DNA of 64,000 nt, taken from the NCBI GenBank assembly GCA_024403695.1, contig JAKSRI010000010.1, positions 1-64,000 of the forward strand, in the 5' to 3' direction. This document shows positions 16,788 to 25,164 of the stretch, one piece after another (position 1 is the first letter of the stretch; each line of letters begins with the position of its first letter). The DNA comes from Saccharofermentans sp. (GTDB taxonomy: Bacteria > Bacillota > Clostridia > Saccharofermentanales > Saccharofermentanaceae). The position numbers and the translations under genes were made by a program. The notes under the pieces were generated by a model, which did not search any database, was not told where the DNA came from, and was given only the letters and a program-made list of their open reading frames with translations.

Positions 16788-17675
16788 ATGATTGAGATTA
16801 AGGGGTTGTCTCATTCTTTTGGAAAACATGTTGTCCTAGAGAATGTTGACCTTAAAGTTGAATCAGGAAAGGTTCTCGGACTTGTTGGTATTAATGGTGC
16901 TGGTAAGTCTACTCTTTTCCGTCTGATGACTGGCGTATATATCCCTCAGCAGGGTGAGGTGCTTTATGACGGCGAGTCACCACTTAAGGATTCTGTACGT
17001 AAGGATATTTTCCTCTTGCCGGATGATCCTTATTTTACTAATCAGACTACAACGAAGAGCATGTTCCAGCTCTATAAGACTTTCTTTCCAGATGCTGATA
17101 AGAATATCTATGATGAGATTATTTCTTATTTTAACCTTAACGAGAAGAAGCCTTTGAGAGCGTTCTCCAAGGGTATGAGAAGACAGGCTTATGTTGCCAT
17201 CGCTTTCGCCATGAAGCCAAAGTATCTTTTCCTTGACGAGGCGTTTGACGGTCTTGACCCATTGGCACGAAAGATGTTCAAGGAGAGAATCCGTAAGCAC
17301 GTTACAGAGAATAACGCTACAGTTATCGTTTCTTCTCACGCTCTTAAGGAGCTCGAGGAGTTCTGTGATGACTACGTTATGATTGACGAGCATCAGGTTG
17401 TTGCTTCAGGTGAGAGTCTCGAGGCGAGAGTTAACATGTGCCGTTTCCAGATGGCATTCTTGGAGACTCCTAACGAGGCTATGTTTGATAGAGCAGGTCT
17501 TAAGGTTGTTAATCTTAAGATTACTAACAGATTTGTTATCGGTGTATTTGATGGCGATAAGGAATCTGTTCTTGCCAAGCTTCAGACTTTGACACCAGCA
17601 GTAATGGATGAGATTCCACTTAACTTCGAAGAGGCATTTATCGAGAGCCTCGACAATAGAATCAGGGGGGTATAA
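16788..17675 (+). CDS. ABC transporter ATP-binding protein
   Basis: A 295-residue ATPase subunit. Walker A GINGAGKST, signature FSKGMRRQ, Walker B YLFLDEAFDGLDP and the H-loop SSHAL are present. The C-terminal 70 residues beyond the nucleotide-binding domain resemble YtrB/YhcG-type ATPases. It is paired with a membrane gene two bases downstream. A TATAAT box near 16751-16756 and AAGGGAG precede it. The substrate is unknown. Confidence 0.88.
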   Translation: MIEIKGLSHSFGKHVVLENVDLKVESGKVLGLVGINGAGKSTLFRLMTGVYIPQQGEVLYDGESPLKDSVRKDIFLLPDDPYFTNQTTTKSMFQLYKTFFPDADKNIYDEIISYFNLNEKKPLRAFSKGMRRQAYVAIAFAMKPKYLFLDEAFDGLDPLARKMFKERIRKHVTENNATVIVSSHALKELEEFCDDYVMIDEHQVVASGESLEARVNMCRFQMAFLETPNEAMFDRAGLKVVNLKITNRFVIGVFDGDKESVLAKLQTLTPAVMDEIPLNFEEAFIESLDNRIRGV

Positions 17676-17677
17676 TT

Positions 17678-18745
17678 ATGACTAGATATTATCGTTATCG
17701 TTTGATTAAGTCCCTTCCGGTATTGGCAGTTTCTTTGATTGCAGGATTCCTGTTCCTGAATATTGGACTTATTAATAATTATGGGGGATATTACTCTTCT
17801 AAAAGATACTATACGGTTAGTATGGAGCCGGTTTATATTCTGTTTATTATTGAAGCATTTGCTTATGCTTATTTAGCCTTTAGCAGCTTCCGTAATAAAC
17901 GTAATCTTGATACATGGTTCTCATTTCCATTGTCCAGAGAGAAAATCGCTATTGTTCATGTACTTGATGTATTGACAATGTATGCAATTCAGGCCGTTTT
18001 ATTCGGTCTTAATGGCGTGGTTCTTATTGCTTCACATAGTGGATTGAATGTGTTGTATTTCTTCCCAGCAGTACTAATTTCTGCATTGTATGGTTTCTTG
18101 ATGTTCCTTTTCTGCAGTTGCACATTCCTCTTTGGAAACTCTGTTTTTGACGGTGCGGTAAGTATATTTGCATGGCTGAATGTTCCATCCGCTATTGTAA
18201 CTGCGATTAGTTACATTAATGTTCTTATTACAGGCGACTACCAGAATATGTTCCGTAATGAGGTTAGTGTAAGTCCATATTATGGAATAGCTGCTATAAA
18301 TAGTTATTTTGAGTATTACATGAATAAAAATGTAATCACTAAGATAAAACATGCATTTGATTATACGAGCTTCTATATGGAGGAATATAAGGAAATACCA
18401 AATGCTGCATGGATCTCTATCGGTATCTGGTCTGCTATTTTTATTGTTGCAGCCGTTGCACTCCCATTTGTATTTTCTAAGCGTCCTACTGAGAAAATCG
18501 GTGGAGTATCTGATTTTGTTCTTTGCTATGAATTCCTAATTCCATTCTATACAGTGTTTATGTTCATAATCGCAGAAGATAGAGTACCGCTTAAGTTGTT
18601 CTTTGTTATTGCAGCATATATCGCATATGCTATCTACCGTAAGTCTCCTAATATTACTGCTAAGAGATTTGTTGTTATTGCAGTATTTGCGGTACTTGCT
18701 TTCATTCCGGTTTTTGACCTTATGGGAGTCGAAGGGGTTATCTAA
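17678..18745 (+). CDS. ABC transporter membrane protein
   Basis: A 355-residue protein with about eight to nine hydrophobic segments, including an N-terminal helix (residues 12-30) followed by an extracellular stretch. The length and the position right after an ATPase gene identify it as the permease partner. I do not recognise a specific substrate family; it is like YtrC/ABC-2 type permeases of GntR-linked systems, although no GntR gene is present here. Confidence 0.7.
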   Translation: MTRYYRYRLIKSLPVLAVSLIAGFLFLNIGLINNYGGYYSSKRYYTVSMEPVYILFIIEAFAYAYLAFSSFRNKRNLDTWFSFPLSREKIAIVHVLDVLTMYAIQAVLFGLNGVVLIASHSGLNVLYFFPAVLISALYGFLMFLFCSCTFLFGNSVFDGAVSIFAWLNVPSAIVTAISYINVLITGDYQNMFRNEVSVSPYYGIAAINSYFEYYMNKNVITKIKHAFDYTSFYMEEYKEIPNAAWISIGIWSAIFIVAAVALPFVFSKRPTEKIGGVSDFVLCYEFLIPFYTVFMFIIAEDRVPLKLFFVIAAYIAYAIYRKSPNITAKRFVVIAVFAVLAFIPVFDLMGVEGVI

Positions 18746-18772
18746 AAATTCGGTTAGTTTTTAAACCTACAG

Positions 18773-18818
18773 GAGCTGTTTGCTTAGTCTTATAAAGGAC
18801 TGGGAAACAGCTCTTTTT
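18773..18818 (+). terminator. Rho-independent terminator after the ABC operon
   Basis: GAGCTGTTT (18773-18781) pairs with AAACAGCTC (18805-18813), with an inner GTCT/GGAC pairing, and is followed by five T. Confidence 0.85.
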
Positions 18819-18890
18819 ATTTGTGTTTGATTGAGATGTTAATGGGTTAGCTGTATAATTATTAAGTTATTTTTAGGATAGGGGAATGTA

Positions 18891-20126
18891 ATGGAATTGC
18901 TGCTTTATATTGATCCAGGAACGGGAAGCATGCTGTTTACGATCATCATTGGTATGGTCGGAGCTTTGGTATACCTGTTCAGAGTTGGAGTTATGAAAAT
19001 TAAGATGATCTTATCTAAGGATAAGGCAGCAAAGATTAATGAGAATAAACTTCCTCTTGTTATTTTTTCAGATCACAAAAGATATTGGACAACCTTTGAG
19101 CCTATTTGTGATGAGCTTGAGAAAAGAGAACAGATAACTTATTTCTATACAATGTCAGAGGATGACCCTGCATTAAAAAAAGACTATAAGTACATTAAAT
19201 GTGAATTCATTGGTAGTGGTAATACTGGTTTTTCCAGAATGAATCTTCTTAATGCCAAAATAGTTTTCGCCACAACTCCTAATCTGGATGTATATCAGTG
19301 GAGAAGATCTAAGCAGGTAGATTATTATGTTCATATTCCACATGCACCTGGAAAAATTACTATGTATAGAATGTTTGCTCTTAATTTCTACGACGCAGTA
19401 ATGTATTCAGATGATCATCAGAAGATGGATATGGATAAGTTGTTCGATGGCAAAGCTTTCTGTCCGAAGGAATTTATTAAAGTCGGAATTCCTTATATGG
19501 ACGAGATGTATAAAAGAATTCAGGCGAATCCACCTGCACCTTCAAATGGTAAGAAAACAGTTCTTCTGGCACCATCATGGGGACCAAGTGCTATTTTGTC
19601 AGTGCATGGTGAGAAAATTATTGATGCTCTTTTGAAGACTGATTATAACATCATTATTAGACCTCATCCTCAGTCATTTTCTGCTGAGAAAGAACTAATG
19701 GATAAGTTTATGGCTAAGTATCCTGAATCAGACAAACTTAGCTGGAACAGAGATAATGACAATTTTGATGTTTTGAATCGTTCCGATATTTTAATTTCAG
19801 ATTTTTCTGCTGTAATGTACGACTTTGCACTCGTATTTAATAAGCCAATTATTTATGCTTCATCTCAGTTTGATCCAGCTGTTTATGATCAGTATTTTCT
19901 TGATGAAGAACCATGGGTTATACAGATTCTTCCACAACTTGGACCAGCTCTTGACGAAGCTCAGTTTGACAACATTGGCTCCATTATTGATGAATATATT
20001 AATGATGTTAAGTATAGAGAGAATAGAGAAAAAGTAATAGAAGAGATGTGGCCTAATATTGGAACATCATCTCAGGTTATAGCTGAATATTTGATAAATA
20101 AATTGAAAGAGTTATCTGATAAATAA
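18891..20126 (+). CDS. CDP-glycerol glycerophosphotransferase family protein (TagB/TagF-like)
   Basis: A 411-residue protein with an N-terminal membrane helix (about 8-35) followed by a GT-B-like PF04464 domain. Family features include HIPHAPGKITMYRMF, LLAPSWGP, the RPHPQS motif and SDFSAVMYDFALVFNKPIIY. Such enzymes move glycerol- or ribitol-phosphate from CDP-glycerol onto a lipid-linked acceptor during wall or lipoteichoic acid synthesis. Most family members are soluble or peripheral, so the N-terminal helix anchors this one. It is followed 12 bases later by the YidC-phosphotransferase fusion, so the two probably act on the same glycopolymer. Confidence 0.82.
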   Translation: MELLLYIDPGTGSMLFTIIIGMVGALVYLFRVGVMKIKMILSKDKAAKINENKLPLVIFSDHKRYWTTFEPICDELEKREQITYFYTMSEDDPALKKDYKYIKCEFIGSGNTGFSRMNLLNAKIVFATTPNLDVYQWRRSKQVDYYVHIPHAPGKITMYRMFALNFYDAVMYSDDHQKMDMDKLFDGKAFCPKEFIKVGIPYMDEMYKRIQANPPAPSNGKKTVLLAPSWGPSAILSVHGEKIIDALLKTDYNIIIRPHPQSFSAEKELMDKFMAKYPESDKLSWNRDNDNFDVLNRSDILISDFSAVMYDFALVFNKPIIYASSQFDPAVYDQYFLDEEPWVIQILPQLGPALDEAQFDNIGSIIDEYINDVKYRENREKVIEEMWPNIGTSSQVIAEYLINKLKELSDK

Positions 20127-20138
20127 GGGTATATAAGA

Positions 20139-22748
20139 ATGACATTGGGTAAGATTCTATATTTGATAATAATTACTCCGCTCGAGACTTTATTCGGGTT
20201 TGTTTTTGCTGTGGGAAGCAGATATATAGATAACCCGGTTGCTGTGCTTTTGTTATTAAGTATAGTAGTGAATTTTCTGGTTCTTCCTTTGTATAAGAGA
20301 GCTGATGCTATTCAGGCGGAAGCTAATAAGAAAGAAAAAGAGATAGAGCCTTATATTAAGCATATTAAGAAAGTGTTTTCTGGCGATGAGAGAATGTTTA
20401 TGCTTCAGGCTCTTTATAGAGTCAATGGATACAGTCCACTGAATTTTGTTAAAGAGATACTTCCTGTATTGCTTCAGGTTCCATTTTTTATTGCAGCATA
20501 TCATATGCTGTCTAATTTGCAGCGTTTGTCCGGTGTTTCCTTTGGACCAATTGCTGATTTAAGTAAACCAGATGCATTGATTGTTATCGGTAGTGTGGCA
20601 ATTAATTTGCTTCCAATATTAATGACTGCAATCAATATTATTTCAGGTGCTGTATATGCAAAAGAACTATCTACTAAGAATAAGATTCAGATATATGGTA
20701 TTGCTTTGGTTTTCTTAGTGCTTCTGTATAAATCACCATCTGGCCTTGTTTTGTATTGGACTTTTAATAATCTGTTCTCTTTTGTAAAGAATATTGTTAT
20801 GAAGGTCGTAAAGCACCCACAGACAAAGAAAAAATCTATTTATGAGCAAATAATTAATAACAAGTTTTTTGATATGGATAGCAAGTTATTTGTTGTTTGC
20901 GCTGGCCTTCTTTTGACAATTATTGTTGGTTATCTGATTCCAACTGATATTATCGAATCATCTACAGAGGATTTTATTAATATCGTTTATTTTAGTAACC
21001 CATTGCGTTATGTGTGGCCTGCACTTTGTATTTCATTTGGTACTTTTATGTTCTGGGGAGGCATTTTTTACTTCCTGATGTCTAAGAGAAGTCGTAATTT
21101 CTTTGGTGTTTGTGCCTGGATGGTTTCGGGTATGGCAGTTGTAAGTTATCTTGCTTTTGCTGGTACACAGGGTGTTCTCTCTATGGAGTTCCAGTTTAAG
21201 AATGGATTTGTTCCATTTAGCATTATGGATATGTTTACAAATTTGGCAGTTCTTCTTATGACAGGTGTGCTGTTCTTTATTCTTTACAAGAATCGCATAA
21301 ATCTTTGTAAAAGTATTGCTATGATTCTAGTTGTAGCCAGCTTGGCTATAAGTATTTTTAATTCATATATCATTATCAGGGGAACTAACAGCGTAGAATA
21401 CCTTACTTCTCAGAAAGTTCTTGATGAGATTCCATTGTCCAGAGATGGTCAGAATGTTGTTGTCATAATGCTTGATCGAACTATGGGAATGATGGTTCCA
21501 TATGTATTGGAGAATAATCCTGAACTTAAGGAAAAGCTGGATGGATTTGTATACTATCCTAATACAGTGTCTTATGGCACACATACAAACACAGCTTTCA
21601 CGCCTGTGGTTGGAGGTTATGAATATATACCTTATGAGATGAATAAGCGCGATGATGTGCTTCTTAAGGATAAACACAATGAAGCACTTAAGTTAATGCC
21701 AGTTCTTTTTGGTGAAAATGGCTTTGATGTTACTGTAGTTGATCCTACTTATGGCAATTACAGATGGCTTTCTGATTTGTCTGTATATGATGAGTATTCA
21801 TATATTAATGCTTGCGTAGCAAAGGGATTTTTTGTAGAAGATACAGCGGCGGTTCAGGCGGATACTGACAAGGTAATGGAACATAATGTTTATTCATATG
21901 GAATGTACAGAATGGCACCTTATTTCCTTAGAGGTCTTTTGTATGATTCAGGATTGTATAATGTACCTGATGAAGCACTGACATATGATTATTTGCAGAC
22001 CCCAACTAATGCGTCATTAGCTATAGGAAAAGACAGAGAATTTGTAAATGCGTTTTCTGTTCTTGAGAACATGAGTAATCTGACAACTATCGATGATAAC
22101 TCCAAGGGATCTTTCCTTGTTATGTGCAATGAGACAACACACGCAGACTCATTACTTGATGAGGAAACTTATATGCCTGTAGATATTATTGATAATACAG
22201 CGATTAATGCGGATGCAAATAGATTTGGTGAGTACTATGATACATTTACTTCTGATGTATTTGTTATGAGAAGATACCAGACATGTGCAGCTGCTCTTAC
22301 AAGTCTTGCAAGATGGTTTGATTATCTAAGAGAGCAGGGAGTATACGATAATACAAGAATTATTCTTGTATCAGATCATGGATTTGATCTTAATATTTGG
22401 GGTGAGTTAGAGTCAGAGAATGGCGTTCTTCGTGAAGCCTTCAATCCTCTTCTTATGGTTAAGGATTTTAATAGTACAGGATTTGAGATATCTAATGAGT
22501 TTATGACAAATGCTGATACTCCATATCTGGCGTTAAATGGAGTCATCGATAATCCTGTAAATCCATTCACAGGAAACCTTATTACTAATGAGAATACAGA
22601 TAAGAGTGATGGAACTGTTCTTGTTATGGATGAGCCAGAATGGCAGGTAATTAACACTCCTGGAAGTAAGTTCCCTGAAGCTTACTGGTATGAGGTAAAA
22701 GAAAATATTTTTGATGCCCAAAACTGGAAATATATCGGTATACAATAA
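20139..22748 (+). CDS. YidC/Oxa1 insertase domain fused to LtaS-like phosphotransferase domain
   Basis: An 869-residue two-part membrane protein. Residues about 15-235 match YidC/Oxa1: membrane segments, LPLYKRADAIQAEANKKEKE, the ALYRVNGYSPLNF motif, VLLQVPFFIAAYHML and a final PSGLVLYWTFNN. Five or so further hydrophobic segments (about 248-415) form a linker. Residues about 435-869 belong to the alkaline phosphatase/sulfatase superfamily as in LtaS: IMLDRTMG with metal ligand D446, a threonine-rich nucleophile region YGTHTNTAF (T481, T483, T485), and VSDHGFD with D746 and H747. The groove arginine of YidC is replaced by N45. The upstream gene encodes a glycerophosphotransferase-like enzyme, so transfer of phosphoglycerol or a similar group onto a membrane-bound polymer is inferred. 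Confidence 0.8.
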   Translation: MTLGKILYLIIITPLETLFGFVFAVGSRYIDNPVAVLLLLSIVVNFLVLPLYKRADAIQAEANKKEKEIEPYIKHIKKVFSGDERMFMLQALYRVNGYSPLNFVKEILPVLLQVPFFIAAYHMLSNLQRLSGVSFGPIADLSKPDALIVIGSVAINLLPILMTAINIISGAVYAKELSTKNKIQIYGIALVFLVLLYKSPSGLVLYWTFNNLFSFVKNIVMKVVKHPQTKKKSIYEQIINNKFFDMDSKLFVVCAGLLLTIIVGYLIPTDIIESSTEDFINIVYFSNPLRYVWPALCISFGTFMFWGGIFYFLMSKRSRNFFGVCAWMVSGMAVVSYLAFAGTQGVLSMEFQFKNGFVPFSIMDMFTNLAVLLMTGVLFFILYKNRINLCKSIAMILVVASLAISIFNSYIIIRGTNSVEYLTSQKVLDEIPLSRDGQNVVVIMLDRTMGMMVPYVLENNPELKEKLDGFVYYPNTVSYGTHTNTAFTPVVGGYEYIPYEMNKRDDVLLKDKHNEALKLMPVLFGENGFDVTVVDPTYGNYRWLSDLSVYDEYSYINACVAKGFFVEDTAAVQADTDKVMEHNVYSYGMYRMAPYFLRGLLYDSGLYNVPDEALTYDYLQTPTNASLAIGKDREFVNAFSVLENMSNLTTIDDNSKGSFLVMCNETTHADSLLDEETYMPVDIIDNTAINADANRFGEYYDTFTSDVFVMRRYQTCAAALTSLARWFDYLREQGVYDNTRIILVSDHGFDLNIWGELESENGVLREAFNPLLMVKDFNSTGFEISNEFMTNADTPYLALNGVIDNPVNPFTGNLITNENTDKSDGTVLVMDEPEWQVINTPGSKFPEAYWYEVKENIFDAQNWKYIGIQ

Positions 22749-22815
22749 GTACAAAAATGTGGTAAAATTTTAATTGTGTTTTAAACAACTTGAATAAACA
22801 CCACGGAGGCGGCTT

Positions 22816-23703
22816 ATGTATTTAATTAAGAAGAAGCGTGTACTCTGTCCTACAATTTTCCTTATGGATATTGTAGCTCCTAGAGTAGCTAAGTATTGTG
22901 AACCAGGTCAGTTTATTATCGTAAGAATTGATGAGCTCGGTGAGAGAATTCCTCTTACAATTTGTGATTACAATCGTGAAGAGGGAACAGTTACTATCGT
23001 AGTACAGGTTATTGGCGCTAGTACAACAAAGATGATGGCTATGGAAGAAGGAGAGTATCTCCATGATTTCGTAGGTCCTCTCGGATGCCCATCTGAGCTT
23101 GTTACTGATGATGTAGAAGAGACAAAGAAAAAGAAGATCCTCTTTGTTGCTGGCGGTCTTGGAACTGCTCCAGTTTATCCACAGGTTAAGTGGCTCCACG
23201 AGCATGGTATTGATGCTGATGTAATTGTTGGTGCTAAGACAAAGGATCTTGTAATTCTTGAAGATGAGATGAAGGCTGTTGCTGGCAATCTTTATATTAC
23301 AACTGATGATGGTTCTTATGGCCGTCACGGAATGGTTACTAAGGTTATTGATGACCTTGTAGCTGAGGGTAAGACATATGATCTTTGTGTATCTATCGGA
23401 CCAATGATCATGATGAAGTTCTGCTGCCTTACAACTAAGAAGCATGAGATTCCTACTATCGTATCCATGAACCCAATTATGGTAGATGGTACTGGTATGT
23501 GCGGTGCTTGCCGTCTTACAGTAGGTGATGAAGTTAAGTTCGCTTGTATCGATGGACCTGAGTTTGATGGTCATAAGGTTAACTTCGATGAGGCTATGGA
23601 GCGTATGAAGCTTTATCGTACAGAAGAGGGAAGAGCAATGCTTAAGCTTAAGGAAGGCGACACACATCATGGTGGTTGCGGATTCTGTGGAGGTGACAAG
23701 TAA
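22816..23703 (+). CDS. nfnA: NADH-dependent ferredoxin:NADP+ oxidoreductase subunit A (NfnA)
   Basis: A 295-residue FAD/NAD-binding protein of the ferredoxin-NADP reductase family, related to dihydroorotate dehydrogenase electron-transfer subunits. FAD-binding R-x-P-L-T (RIPLTICD), the NAD region FVAGGLGTAPVYPQ and a C-terminal [2Fe-2S] cysteine set (CGACRLTVGDEVKFAC and CGFCGG) are visible. NfnA and NfnB bifurcate electrons from two NADPH to NAD+ and ferredoxin, or the reverse. It shares a TAATG one-base overlap with nfnB. Confidence 0.92.
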   Translation: MYLIKKKRVLCPTIFLMDIVAPRVAKYCEPGQFIIVRIDELGERIPLTICDYNREEGTVTIVVQVIGASTTKMMAMEEGEYLHDFVGPLGCPSELVTDDVEETKKKKILFVAGGLGTAPVYPQVKWLHEHGIDADVIVGAKTKDLVILEDEMKAVAGNLYITTDDGSYGRHGMVTKVIDDLVAEGKTYDLCVSIGPMIMMKFCCLTTKKHEIPTIVSMNPIMVDGTGMCGACRLTVGDEVKFACIDGPEFDGHKVNFDEAMERMKLYRTEEGRAMLKLKEGDTHHGGCGFCGGDK

Positions 23704-25094
23704 TGGCTGATGGTATGGTTAGAGTTCCAATCAGTGAGCAGGAGCCACTGGTAAGAGCTAAGAATTTCGATGAGGTTTGCCTCGGTTATACAGAGGAAGA
23801 AGCAGTTCTTGAGGCTGCTAGATGTATTAATTGTAAGAAGCCAAGATGTGTACAGGGTTGTCCAGTTTCTATTAATATTCCTGGATTTATCGCTGCACTT
23901 AAGGAACAAAATTTTAAGGGTGCTTATGACGTAATTAGTCAGTCTTCCGCACTTCCAGCTGTATGTGGTCGTGTTTGTCCACAGGAGACACAGTGTGAGG
24001 CTCTTTGTATTAAGGGCGTTAAGGGTGATGCAGTATCTATCGGTAAGCTCGAGAGATATGTTGCTGACCGTGCTCGTAAGGAAGGCATTAAGCCAACAGT
24101 TGATGCAGCTCCAAATGGTCACAAGGTTGCTATTGTAGGTTCCGGTCCTGCTGGACTTACATGTGCTGGTGATCTTGCTAGACTTGGTTATGATGTAACT
24201 ATCTTTGAGGCTCTCCACGAGGCAGGCGGAGTACTTACTTATGGTATTCCAGAGTTCCGTCTCCCTAAGGATGAGGTTGTTAAGGCTGAGGTTGAGAACG
24301 TTAAGTCTATGGGTGTTAAGATCGAGACTAACGTTGTTATCGGTAAGTCAGTTACTATCGATGAGCTTATGGAAGATGAAGGCTTCGAAGCTGTATTCGT
24401 AGGTTCTGGTGCTGGACTTCCAATGTTCATGAAGATTCCTGGTGAGAATGCAAAGGGTGTATTCTCCGCTAACGAGTATCTCACACGTAATAACCTTATG
24501 AAGGCTTTCCGTGAGGATTCTGACACACCTATCTTCCGTCCTGCAAAGGTAGCAGTAGTAGGTGGTGGTAACGTAGCAATGGATGCTGCTCGTACAGCTC
24601 TTCGTCTTGGTGCTGAGGTTACTATCGTATACCGTCGTTCTGAGGCTGAGCTTCCAGCAAGAGTTGAAGAGGTTCATCACGCTAAGGAAGAGGGTATTAA
24701 GTTCGAGCTTCTTACTAACCCAGTAGAGATTCTTGAGACTGAGGATCACTGCGTACGTGGTATGAAGTGTGTACGTATGGAGCTTGGTGAGCCAGATGCT
24801 TCCGGACGTCGTCGTCCAGTAGTTATCGAGGGTTCTGAGTTCGAGCTCGAGACAGATGCAGTTATCATGTCTCTCGGTACATCTCCTAACCCACTTATCG
24901 CTTCTACAACAAAGGGTCTCGATACTAATAAGTGGAAGTGCATCGTAGCAGATGAGGCTAACGGACAGACATCTAAGGAAGGTGTATTCGCTGGTGGTGA
25001 TGCTGTTACAGGTGCTGCTACAGTTATCCTTGCTATGGGTGCTGGTAAGGCTGCTGCTAAGGGTATTGATGAGTACATCAAGTCCAAGGGCTAA
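23703..25094 (+). CDS. nfnB: NADH-dependent ferredoxin:NADP+ oxidoreductase subunit B (NfnB, GltD-like)
   Basis: A 463-residue glutamate-synthase-small-subunit-like flavoprotein. The N-terminal Cys-rich domain holds two [4Fe-4S] clusters (CINCKKPRCVQGCPV and CGRVCPQETQCEALC). Two Rossmann motifs follow: VAIVGSGPAGLTCAGDLA (FAD) and VAVVGGGNVAMDAARTALR (NADPH), plus GVFAGGDAVTGAATVILAMGAGK. With nfnA immediately upstream, the Nfn assignment is preferred over glutamate synthase, whose large subunit is not present. Confidence 0.92.
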   Translation: MADGMVRVPISEQEPLVRAKNFDEVCLGYTEEEAVLEAARCINCKKPRCVQGCPVSINIPGFIAALKEQNFKGAYDVISQSSALPAVCGRVCPQETQCEALCIKGVKGDAVSIGKLERYVADRARKEGIKPTVDAAPNGHKVAIVGSGPAGLTCAGDLARLGYDVTIFEALHEAGGVLTYGIPEFRLPKDEVVKAEVENVKSMGVKIETNVVIGKSVTIDELMEDEGFEAVFVGSGAGLPMFMKIPGENAKGVFSANEYLTRNNLMKAFREDSDTPIFRPAKVAVVGGGNVAMDAARTALRLGAEVTIVYRRSEAELPARVEEVHHAKEEGIKFELLTNPVEILETEDHCVRGMKCVRMELGEPDASGRRRPVVIEGSEFELETDAVIMSLGTSPNPLIASTTKGLDTNKWKCIVADEANGQTSKEGVFAGGDAVTGAATVILAMGAGKAAAKGIDEYIKSKG

Positions 25095-25120
25095 TGCTTA
25101 ATAATTAACTTAATGTTTAT

Positions 25121-25148
25121 AGACCGTCTCTTCGGAGGCGGTCTTTTT
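25121..25148 (+). terminator. Rho-independent terminator after nfnB
   Basis: AGACCG at 25121-25126 pairs with CGGTCT at 25139-25144, with CTC/GAG inside and a TTCG loop, followed by five T. The next promoter overlaps its T tract. Confidence 0.9.
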
Positions 25149-25149
25149 A

Positions 25150-25158
25150 TGTTATTCT
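25150..25158 (+). promoter_or_regulatory. Extended -10 promoter abutting the exporter gene; leaderless transcript predicted
   Basis: TGT followed by TATTCT (25150-25158) ends six bases before ATG 25165. No Shine-Dalgarno sequence is present. The box overlaps the end of the nfnB terminator. Confidence 0.45.
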
Positions 25159-25164
25159 TAACCT

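Noticed and set aside
22760..22800. Rex (redox repressor) site upstream of nfnA
   Set aside because: TTGTGTTTTAAACAA resembles half of the site but lacks the spacing of the TTGTTAA-4-TTAACAA consensus.
22822..23670. Minus-strand frame opposite nfnA
   Set aside because: Shadow of a well-supported gene; Ser/Leu/Ile-rich sequence without any domain.
23703..25094. Glutamate synthase small subunit
   Set aside because: The fold matches, but no large subunit is present and nfnA lies directly upstream, so NfnB is the better call.
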